A stretch of DNA of 5,875 nucleotides from Desulfobia sp. (lineage in GTDB: Bacteria; Desulfobacterota; Desulfobulbia; Desulfobulbales; SURF-16). Below the pieces are notes generated by a model that saw only the letters and a list, made by a program, of their open reading frames with translations, was not told where the DNA came from and ran no database searches. Position 1 is the first letter of the stretch, and every line of letters begins with the position of its first letter. Location of the stretch: the NCBI GenBank assembly GCA_030608985.1, contig JAUWDC010000090.1, positions 1-5,875 of the forward strand. The letters are read 5' to 3'. Shown here piece after piece: positions 1-5,148 of the stretch. The position numbers and the translations under genes were made by a program.

Positions 1-635
1 AGAACGGGTTTGATAATTTCGTCCATCACGGCTTCACGTAATGCGGCCGTAGAAATATCATCACTGTGTTGAGTTGAAAGCACAACCGCATCAATTCCTA
101 CGGGCTTATGGTCTTCGTAACGAAATGTCACCTGACTTTTGGCATCCGGACGTAACCATGACAGCGTGCCATTTTTACGAACTTCCGCCTGGCGTTTGAC
201 CAGTTGATGCGCATAGGTAATTGGGGCGGGCATGAGCACGTCGGTTTCATTGCTGGCATAACCGAACATCAAACCCTGATCGCCCGCTCCCTGTTCGTGA
301 TCTTCTGTATCGTCCACGCCCATAGCGATATCGGCAGACTGCTTATCAATAGAGGTCAGCACCGCGCATGATTCCCAGTCAAAACCCATTTCAGAACTAT
401 CGTAACCAATACGTTTAACCGTTTGACGCACTACATCCTGCATATCGACCCAGGCATCGGTGGTAATCTCGCCGGATATAACCACCATGCCTGTATTGAC
501 CATGGTCTCGCAGGCAACACGTGCGGCGGGATCTTCCTGAAAGATAGCATCTAGAATGGCGTCCGAAATCTGATCGGCAACCTTGTCCGGATGACCTTCA
601 GATACTGATTCGGAGGTGAAAAAATAATTCGGCAT
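1..635 (-). CDS. metK: S-adenosylmethionine synthetase (methionine adenosyltransferase), N-terminal 211 residues; 3' end outside window
   Basis: This cytoplasmic enzyme makes S-adenosylmethionine from ATP and methionine, releasing phosphate and diphosphate. I translated 211 residues from the ATG at 635-633; the family is about 385 residues, so a little over half is present. The N-terminus has the ATP-binding signature SEGHPDK (residues 12-18, with H15 and D17). The methionine-loop motif GAGDQG is at 116-121, followed by LMFGYA. The stretch MPAPITYAH...RKNGTL and the end of the visible part (STQHS, then DEIIKPV) match the bacterial MetK pattern and are very close to the enterobacterial protein as I remember it. 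The ribosome-binding site AAGGAT (644-649) lies 8 bases before the ATG, which fixes the start. The gene is separated from the upstream tRNA-Glu by a terminator and has a roughly 170-base repeat-rich leader that may be regulatory. No frameshift is seen. Confidence 0.97.
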   Translation of the reverse strand, partial: MPNYFFTSESVSEGHPDKVADQISDAILDAIFQEDPAARVACETMVNTGMVVISGEITTDAWVDMQDVVRQTVKRIGYDSSEMGFDWESCAVLTSIDKQSADIAMGVDDTEDHEQGAGDQGLMFGYASNETDVLMPAPITYAHQLVKRQAEVRKNGTLSWLRPDAKSQVTFRYEDHKPVGIDAVVLSTQHSDDISTAALREAVMDEIIKPV

Positions 636-713
636 GATTGGTTATCCTTGTTGTTCTTTGGTGATTACTATTCAGCGATGTTGTTAATTATTTACTCAGG
701 CTGAACAATTACG

Positions 714-812
714 AAAAAATGCCTAAAGTGCCCTAAAGTTTTAAGTGCCTAAAGTTGCGGAAGCTAATATAATCAGATTTTCCCTTAACTTTAGGCACCT
801 TAGTGCACTTTA
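714..812 (-). promoter_or_regulatory. Repeat-rich metK leader with alternative stem-loops ending at a T6 run (candidate attenuator)
   Basis: On the metK strand the leader carries GTGCCTAAAGTT (798-787) and then three complementary words: AACTTTAGGCAC (756-745), AACTTTAGGG (740-731) and ACTTTAGGCA (729-720). The first pair can form a perfect 12-bp stem around a 30-base loop. Alternatively, TGCCTAAAGT (797-788) can pair perfectly over 10 bp with ACTTTAGGCA, which is followed at once by TTTTTT (719-714), as in an intrinsic terminator with a long loop. The pairings compete for the same left arm. An AGTGCACT palindrome sits at 802-809. The sequence shows the repeats and the T run directly; a regulatory role is inference. 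I see no recognisable SAM riboswitch consensus. Confidence 0.45.
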
Positions 813-813
813 A

Positions 814-843
814 ACTTTAAGTACTTCATTTTTAACTTGTCAA
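814..843 (-). promoter_or_regulatory. Candidate sigma-70 promoter for metK
   Basis: On the minus strand a perfect TTGACA -35 box (843-838) starts at the end of the upstream terminator's T tract. Eighteen bases on is TAAAGT (819-814, four of six matches to TATAAT); with 17-base spacing the box reads TTAAAG. Transcription would begin near 807 and give a leader of about 170 bases that includes the inverted repeats. A TATATT at about 766-771 is another possible -10 but has no convincing -35. Confidence 0.4.
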
Positions 844-885
844 AAACAAAAAAAGGAGTTGTCTCTGGTTTCAGACAACCCCTTT
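842..885 (-). terminator. Intrinsic terminator of the tRNA-Glu transcript
   Basis: A 13-bp stem (arms 873-885 and 852-864) with an 8-base loop lies 9 bases beyond the tRNA CCA end. On the minus strand it is followed by T7-G-T5 (down to 842). One pair is G-U in the minus-strand RNA but would be an A-C mismatch in a plus-strand RNA, so both the pairing and the T run point to leftward transcription. Confidence 0.9.
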
Positions 886-894
886 GTACAATTC

Positions 895-969
895 TGGTGA
901 CCCCAAGGGGAATCGAACCCCTGTTTTCGGCGTGAGAGGCCAACGTCCTAACCGCTAGACGATGGGGTC
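895..969 (-). tRNA. tRNA-Glu, anticodon CTC
   Basis: The 75-base gene, with CCA encoded, folds as a full cloverleaf. The acceptor arm GACCCCA (969-963) pairs with TGGGGTC (905-899), then discriminator A and CCA (897-895). The D arm, starting GTCTAGCGGTTAGGAC, has the pattern typical of bacterial glutamate tRNAs. The anticodon stem TTGGC/GCCGA closes the loop CTCTCAC, whose anticodon CTC (plus-strand GAG at 934-936) reads the GAG codon. The T arm is AGGGG-TTCGATT-CCCCT. It appears to be a single-gene transcription unit, with its own promoter upstream and an intrinsic terminator just downstream. Confidence 0.98.
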
Positions 970-984
970 TGAAGTGAATTAATT

Positions 985-1013
985 CTTTTAATTGATACGA
1001 GTGATTTTGTCAA
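985..1013 (-). promoter_or_regulatory. Sigma-70 promoter of tRNA-Glu
   Basis: On the minus strand a perfect TTGACA (1013-1008) is followed after exactly 17 bases by TAAAAG (990-985, four of six matches to TATAAT). A start near 978 would leave a leader of roughly 9 bases before the mature tRNA 5' end at 969, as expected for a tRNA promoter. Discrimination between start sites is not possible by eye. Confidence 0.7.
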
Positions 1014-1129
1014 GAATATTGATGAACCCGCAAAAAGTTGTGATTTAAATTATCGCCACCAGTAATATCAACTGGTTACCAAAGATTCACGCGGCGTATG
1101 AGTGCTTTTTACGAATACGTCAATATCGA

Positions 1130-1705
1130 TTAGCCACCAACAATCTCTTTCCCGAATTGTTCCGCCCGTTCCAATTCATCAGCAACGTTTGAGACTTCAC
1201 CTCTTTTATCCATGCCTCTGACTAGAAGAGAACCGCTGTACTCGGCATCAACAGCGTCAAAAAAATAGGTGGCGGTCAACTCTGCCCCTTCAAACACCCT
1301 TTCCCCTGTGGTAGCAGCCACAGAAAGCAAATATCCTTTCCTGCCCGACTGACCTTTCCCAACACCTTTGCCAAGGAGATACTTCCTGCTCCACAATGCC
1401 TGAATTCGATCTACAAAGGCCTTAGCCTGGGAGGTTATTCCATAAAAATAGATCGGAGAAGCAAGAATAATACGTTGTGCCGAACCAATTTTATCATACA
1501 ATATGGTCATATCATCTTCGATGACACATTTTCCTTCCTTGGAACATCCTCCACACCCTATACATGGTGATATGGTCAAGTCACAGAGTCTGATAATGTC
1601 AATGCTCCCACCAGCTTTTTTCACACCACGAGCAACTGCATCGAGCAAAACTTCGGTATTTCCTTTTTTGCGGGGAGAACCATTAAACGCAATAACCTCA
1701 ATCAT
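1130..1705 (-). CDS. Iron-sulfur flavoprotein / NADPH-dependent FMN reductase family (flavodoxin-like fold)
   Basis: This is a probable cytoplasmic FMN-binding redox protein of the iron-sulfur flavoprotein (ISF) type, found mostly in anaerobes; electron partners are not evident here. I chose the ATG at 1705-1703, giving 191 residues, because it has AGAGGA 8 bases upstream and yields the usual family start, MIEVIAFNGSPRKKGNT. An ATG at 1723 would add six residues but lacks a well-placed ribosome-binding site and lies inside the adjacent hairpin. The FMN phosphate loop is GSPRKKGNT (residues 9-17). The compact cysteine motif C-x2-C-x2-C-x5-C (C48, C51, C54, C60) matches the 4Fe-4S motif described for ISF proteins. 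ASPIYFYGITSQAKAFVDR (residues 83-101) is the second conserved flavin-site segment. It lies downstream of malQ on the same strand, about 190 bases away. Its substrate cannot be told from sequence. Confidence 0.93.
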   Translation of the reverse strand: MIEVIAFNGSPRKKGNTEVLLDAVARGVKKAGGSIDIIRLCDLTISPCIGCGGCSKEGKCVIEDDMTILYDKIGSAQRIILASPIYFYGITSQAKAFVDRIQALWSRKYLLGKGVGKGQSGRKGYLLSVAATTGERVFEGAELTATYFFDAVDAEYSGSLLVRGMDKRGEVSNVADELERAEQFGKEIVGG

Positions 1706-1713
1706 CACTTTCT

Positions 1714-1719
1714 TCCTCT
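1714..1719 (-). promoter_or_regulatory. Ribosome-binding site that sets the flavoprotein start
   Basis: AGAGGA on the minus strand lies 8 bases before the ATG at 1705-1703. It falls just outside the base of the long hairpin (which ends at 1722), so it remains unpaired when the hairpin forms. It is the reason for preferring this ATG to the one at 1723. Confidence 0.7.
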
Positions 1720-1721
1720 GC

Positions 1722-1852
1722 ATCTCTTCAGTAGCACCTCATCTTTGCCCATTTAGGCCTTCTTACATAGCACAGGTAAGCAAAGCAAAGCAGAGACTCC
1801 GAGTATGCTGCGAAGACCTAAATGAACAAATCTAAGGCACTTCTGAAGAGAT
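1722..1852 (-). repeat. Long imperfect inverted repeat forming a 41-bp RNA hairpin between malQ and the flavoprotein gene
   Basis: The arms 1722-1762 and 1812-1852 align without gaps. The outer 10 bases are perfect (ATCTCTTCAG against CTGAAGAGAT). In minus-strand RNA I count 32 Watson-Crick pairs, 6 G-U pairs and 3 mismatches; in plus-strand RNA the same six positions are C-A mismatches. The 49-base loop holds a possible CATA/TATG extension (1766-1769 with 1804-1807), a near-palindrome ACTCCGAGT (1796-1804) and two GCAAA units (1780-1789). No T run follows the stem, so it is not a standard terminator. Its position, 43 bases after malQ and 16 bases before the flavoprotein ATG, suggests an mRNA processing, stability or translation element, or a folded small RNA; a relic of a palindromic repeat element is also possible. 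Confidence 0.8.
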
Positions 1853-1895
1853 ACGATCTGCAGTTTATGGTATTTTTTCAGCCTACGCTAAATAG

Positions 1896-3404
1896 TTACC
1901 TTCCTCTTCCGTAAAATTGAATTTCCTGTCTCAGATCTTCTGCGACATCATTTCGTAAAAATTCCGGGGCACAGCGCCATATCCAGTTCCCTGAACTTGT
2001 GCTGGGAGTATTCATTCGACAGTCACTCCCGAACCCAAGAACGTCCTGTAGGGGTATGACAGCCAGTTTTGCCACTGAAGAATAGGCAAGACGAATGAAG
2101 TCTTTATGTATAACAGTCCCGTCGCAGTTCGCATAACGTCTTAATCGATTCTTGCTTTCCTGGGCTACGTTTTCATCAAGATACCAGCCGACACTCGTGT
2201 CATTATCGTGGGTGCCGGAGTATACAATACAGTTTGTGGTTTCAAAATTATGGGGCAGGTAGAGATTATCCGCATCAGAATCAAAGGCAAATTGCAGAAT
2301 TTTCATACCGGGATAGCCAAGGCTGTCACGCAGTTCCAGCACCTCTGGAGTTATTGTCCCCAAATCCTCGGCAATAATTTCAAGACCACTGATTTCAGAG
2401 GCAACCTGATCGAAAAAAGATTTACCAGGGCCGGTTATCCATTTGCCATTCACCGCAGTTTTTTCAAAAGCGGGTATTTGCCAATACGATTCAAATCCGC
2501 GGAAATGATCGATACGAACAACATCTACCAGCTCAGACAGCATCGTAAACCTCAGTTTCCACCATGTATACAGCTGTTTATTTGCTCTTTTTCCTGTGCT
2601 CCAAAGATACAGGGGGTTACCCCAACGCTGCCCTGTTTTGCTGAAATAGTCCGGCGGCACTCCTGCCACATGAAGGGGCTGAAGCGTCTTTCTATCAAGA
2701 TCAAAGCAAGATTGATTCGCCCACACATCAGCACTGTCCAGACCGACATAGATCGGAATATCTCCAATCAGTCTTATCTCAGCATCAATAGCATGCTGAC
2801 GAAAATGATCCCATTGCCTGAAAAAAACAAATTGAACAAACTTATGATAGCTAATACGGTCTCCCAGCTTATCTCGTGAAGCAGCCAGGGCTTTTGCATT
2901 CCGTGATGCAATACCTTTAGGCCAGCGAAACCAGGGCTTCTGCCCATGGTGCTCTCTCAAACTCAGATAAAGAGCATAATCATCGAGCCAGGAATGAGAT
3001 TTACAAAAAGCAAGATAATCCTGTTGCAACTCATCTGTTTTTAGAAATTTTCGATATGCAGATTGCAACAGATTGTTTTTGAATTCAGTAACTGCCGAAA
3101 AATCAACAGCATACTCGGGAAAAGATGGAACATCGTTTAATTCTACATTGTCAATCAAGCAATCTGAAACAAGTTGTAGTGGGCTTATAAGAAGAGGATT
3201 CCCAGCCATTGCCGAAAGAGTCATATAGGGAGATTGACCAAAAATATCCGCACCTGGACCGGTGGGAAGGAACTGCCAGCAGCTTTGCCCTGCCTTCTTT
3301 AAAAAACTAAGGAAATTACGGGCGGATTCAAGATCGCCAATACCATATGGACCTGGTAACGAGGTGATATGTATCAGTATTCCGCCTGACCGTGTCATTT
3401 TCAT
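1896..3404 (-). CDS. malQ: 4-alpha-glucanotransferase (amylomaltase, GH77)
   Basis: This cytoplasmic enzyme transfers alpha-1,4-glucan segments between maltodextrins and releases glucose, acting in maltodextrin or glycogen turnover. At 502 residues it has the length of compact GH77 enzymes such as the roughly 500-residue Thermus amylomaltase, without the extra N-terminal domains of the E. coli enzyme. The N-terminus shows SGGILIHITSLPGPYGIGDL and the glycine-rich FLPTGPGADIFGQSPY (45-60). GDIPIYVGLDSADVWAN (214-230) and PPDYFSKTGQRWGNPLY (250-266) follow. Catalytic residues are visible: nucleophile D299 in RIDHFRG, acid/base E346 in IIAEDLG, and the stabilising aspartate D400 in GTHDND. The ATG at 3404-3402 has AGAGG (3412-3416) 7 bases upstream; the ATG two codons later is worse spaced. 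No other glycogen genes are in the window. The sigma gene is divergent on the other side of a 415-base gap. Confidence 0.97.
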   Translation of the reverse strand: MKMTRSGGILIHITSLPGPYGIGDLESARNFLSFLKKAGQSCWQFLPTGPGADIFGQSPYMTLSAMAGNPLLISPLQLVSDCLIDNVELNDVPSFPEYAVDFSAVTEFKNNLLQSAYRKFLKTDELQQDYLAFCKSHSWLDDYALYLSLREHHGQKPWFRWPKGIASRNAKALAASRDKLGDRISYHKFVQFVFFRQWDHFRQHAIDAEIRLIGDIPIYVGLDSADVWANQSCFDLDRKTLQPLHVAGVPPDYFSKTGQRWGNPLYLWSTGKRANKQLYTWWKLRFTMLSELVDVVRIDHFRGFESYWQIPAFEKTAVNGKWITGPGKSFFDQVASEISGLEIIAEDLGTITPEVLELRDSLGYPGMKILQFAFDSDADNLYLPHNFETTNCIVYSGTHDNDTSVGWYLDENVAQESKNRLRRYANCDGTVIHKDFIRLAYSSVAKLAVIPLQDVLGFGSDCRMNTPSTSSGNWIWRCAPEFLRNDVAEDLRQEIQFYGRGR

Positions 3405-3509
3405 TAAAAAACCTCTTTTATTAATTGTATCGCAGACTTCGAAAACACCGATCTACTGTGTCGTAGCATATTCGCAATGCAAATAGCGCTCTTTTAGGGC
3501 AAATTCTAC

Positions 3510-3521
3510 TTGATTAATCAA
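3510..3521. promoter_or_regulatory. Perfect palindrome TTGATTAATCAA, possible operator upstream of malQ
   Basis: This 12-base sequence equals its own reverse complement and lies 106 bases before the malQ ATG, where a dimeric regulator could bind. It resembles an FNR/CRP-type half-site pair but has only 2 bases between TTGAT and ATCAA instead of 4. A function is inference only. Confidence 0.3.
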
Positions 3522-3588
3522 ACTGCCATGTGTATATTAAGCAGTTTTCGTGCAAAACATTTACCGACCGTCTCATACGATTGAATAG

Positions 3589-3614
3589 TATTCTGACCCC
3601 GAGAAAACAGAATA
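3589..3614. repeat. Short hairpin TATTCTG / CAGAATA
   Basis: A perfect 7-bp stem (3589-3595 with 3608-3614) encloses a 12-base loop ACCCCGAGAAAA. No T run follows in either direction, so it is not a clear terminator. It directly abuts the AGTGCCTTAA word at 3615. Confidence 0.35.
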
Positions 3615-3730
3615 AGTGCCTTAACAGTAGATGTAGATAGCGAACGAAGAGAGACCTTCGACTATTTTATTTCAAAAACAATTTTTTTATTTCTTGTTAT
3701 TTTTTTACACGAAATAAGCTTTAAGGCACT
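3615..3730. repeat. Separated inverted repeat AGTGCCTTAA ... TTAAGGCACT upstream of rpoD
   Basis: Two perfect 10-base inverted copies (3615-3624 and 3721-3730) lie 96 bases apart in the region preceding the sigma gene. The word is related to the metK leader repeats, and nine of its bases recur in the arm of the malQ-flavoprotein hairpin (1833-1841). This suggests a dispersed element or binding site; with only short matches, chance is not excluded. Confidence 0.4.
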
Positions 3731-3804
3731 AAAAAATAACAAAATAGCTGTTTTGACGGGTAGTCACAATAAAATCTTTTCTGCCCCTGACAACTTTACA
3801 ACCC

Positions 3805-3809
3805 AGGAG
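3805..3809 (+). promoter_or_regulatory. Ribosome-binding site supporting the GTG start of the sigma gene
   Basis: AGGAG lies 10 bases before GTG (3820-3822). An in-frame TAA at 3814-3816 rules out any start further upstream, and the next in-frame ATG is far inside the conserved domains, so GTG is essentially forced. Confidence 0.75.
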
Positions 3810-3819
3810 AGACTAACTA

Positions 3820-5145
3820 GTGCCTTCTAAATTACAGACTAAGCTGCTAAAAGCCAGTAACAAAACCGGCTATATCAGTATTGAAGTCCTCAATGATCTA
3901 ATTCCCGAAGACAAAGATGCAACATATATTGATGAAATACTTGATTTTCTGATTGAAAACAAGATTGAGATTGCGAGCAAGGAGTTTATAGATAAAAAAA
4001 GTCCTGGCAAAGGAAAATCTTCAGATGATGAAGGACAGGAAGAAGAGCCTGACAACATTACAAAAAAAGCTGGCGGTGATAAAGATGAGGTCCAGGAGGT
4101 TGAAGAAACAACAACCACCTATCTCCGTGAGATGGGTCGTTTTGACCTTTTAACCCCTGAAGAAGAAGAAAAATATAGCAAAACCATACGAGAGGGGTTT
4201 GACTCCATAATAAGAACAATCCGGACTGATGATTCAGGTGTCACCGAAATCGATCTGCTTGTTGAACGCATAGCGCTCTGGGAAAAAAGGGACCCTATCC
4301 TTAAACCGAAGAAACAACACCTCAATTATATGGTTCGCACTGTTCATGCAGTATTTGTCGAACATCCGGATATTGCTTCTTTGCAGCAGGGTCTCTTCCG
4401 TATAGATTTATACACTCGCTCCATTGAATCAGCCAAAAATGCCATGATAAAGGCAAATCTCAGGCTGGTGGTTAGTATTGCAAAACGATATATGCATCAA
4501 GGGCTGAGCCTGGCCGATCTTATCCAGGAAGGAAATCTTGGCCTGATGCGGGCAGTATTTCGCTTTGACTACAAAAAAGGCAACAAGTTCAGCACGTATG
4601 CCAGCTGGTGGATCAGGCAGGCCATTACCAGGGCAATCCTTGACAAAACTCGAACAATCAGGCTTCCTGTTCACTTTCTTGAACTCCGCAGCCAGTTTTT
4701 TAAGGCCTTTTATTCTCTCCTGAAAGAGCTCGGCAGGGAACCCACACCTGTTGAAATCTCTGAGAAGACCGGCCTCCCGATGGATAAAATTCTTGCCATC
4801 CTGGAAGCATCACGTGAACCAATCTCACTGGAAACACCAGTAGGAGATGACGACAGCACTTTGGGTGACTTCCTTGAAAATCAAGAGTCCATATCCCCAT
4901 ACGAAGCTGTAAAAAACCATGAACTTTCAGACAGGGTAACCACAATTCTTGCCACACTGAGTCCCCGGGAAGAAAAAATCATTAGACTTCGCTTCGGCAT
5001 AGGTGAGAGTGCGGAATACACCCTTGAAGAAATTGGCAAACGCTTTAACGTTTCAAGAGAGAGAATCAGGCAGATAGAGAAAAAGGCCCTGAATCGGCTG
5101 CGGCATTCCAGCAGACGTGAAAAGTTAAAATATTTTCTTGACTAA
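3820..5145 (+). CDS. rpoD: RpoD-family (sigma-70) RNA polymerase sigma factor, compact, GTG start
   Basis: This is an RNA polymerase sigma subunit that directs promoter recognition. At 441 residues it has a region 1.1-like N-terminus (about 5-58, with GYISIEVLNDLIPE and a two-helix LDFLIENKIEI), an acidic linker (60-95), region 1.2 (about 96-128, TTYLREMGRFDLLTPEEEEKY), a short non-conserved part (about 130-203), region 2 (205-275, NLRLVVSIAKRY, DLIQEGNLGLMRAV), region 3 (276-345) and region 4 (370-436). Promoter-reading residues are kept: WWIRQAIT (263-270, with Q267 and T270) for the -10, H285 and E288 for the extended -10, and R413, E414 and R417 in the region 4.2 helix for the -35. This predicts ordinary TTGACA/TATAAT promoters. 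Some stretches (MHQGLSLADL, RAILDKTRTIRLPVH) depart from canonical RpoD and recall RpoS or group 2 factors. dnaG, a frequent neighbour of the primary sigma gene, is absent; comEC follows instead. It may be the primary factor or a paralogue. Confidence 0.9.
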   Translation: MPSKLQTKLLKASNKTGYISIEVLNDLIPEDKDATYIDEILDFLIENKIEIASKEFIDKKSPGKGKSSDDEGQEEEPDNITKKAGGDKDEVQEVEETTTTYLREMGRFDLLTPEEEEKYSKTIREGFDSIIRTIRTDDSGVTEIDLLVERIALWEKRDPILKPKKQHLNYMVRTVHAVFVEHPDIASLQQGLFRIDLYTRSIESAKNAMIKANLRLVVSIAKRYMHQGLSLADLIQEGNLGLMRAVFRFDYKKGNKFSTYASWWIRQAITRAILDKTRTIRLPVHFLELRSQFFKAFYSLLKELGREPTPVEISEKTGLPMDKILAILEASREPISLETPVGDDDSTLGDFLENQESISPYEAVKNHELSDRVTTILATLSPREEKIIRLRFGIGESAEYTLEEIGKRFNVSRERIRQIEKKALNRLRHSSRREKLKYFLD

Positions 5146-5148
5146 CAT

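Larger units (their letters stand above)
3405..3819. other. Divergent intergenic region between malQ and the sigma factor gene; no gene seen
   Basis: This 415-base AT-rich stretch has no open frame with a credible start and no RNA gene I recognise. It must hold the control regions of both neighbours. Toward rpoD, TAAAAT (3770-3775) is a fair -10 with start near 3782, but the base 17 upstream has no good -35. TTGACG (3753-3758) is a good -35 but lies only 11 bases from it. TTTACA (3704-3709) also lacks a partner. Toward malQ no strong pair of boxes is visible. Structured elements are a 12-bp palindrome (3510-3521), a 7-bp hairpin (3589-3614), a 5-bp stem CGAAG/CTTCG (3645-3660), and a separated inverted pair of AGTGCCTTAA. 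Confidence 0.7.

Noticed and set aside
640..812. Known SAM riboswitch upstream of metK
   Set aside because: I looked for SAM-I, SAM-II and SAM/SAH-like conserved cores and found none; only the novel-looking repeat pairing remains.
720..812. CRISPR-like array
   Set aside because: The repeated words are only 9-12 bases, in both orientations, with irregular spacing and no cas genes.
1058..1076. ACCAGT/ACTGGT hairpin downstream of the flavoprotein gene as its terminator
   Set aside because: Only 6 bp of stem, a 7-base loop and no T tract after it on the minus strand; too weak to call.
1503..1835. 110-residue open frame on the plus strand
   Set aside because: It is antisense to the conserved cysteine and flavin motifs of the flavoprotein gene and runs into the inverted repeat; no protein family is recognisable.
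1722..1852. Integron attC site or transposon with terminal repeats
   Set aside because: No attC core-site sequences, no obvious target-site duplication at the ends, and no integrase or transposase in the window.
2208..2879. 223-residue open frame on the plus strand
   Set aside because: It is antisense to the conserved catalytic part of malQ, has no recognisable domain and no ribosome-binding site; it is a shadow of the malQ codons.
3510..3521. FNR-type binding site
   Set aside because: The half-sites TTGAT and ATCAA are separated by 2 bases rather than the 4 of the FNR consensus, so it is listed only as a generic palindrome.
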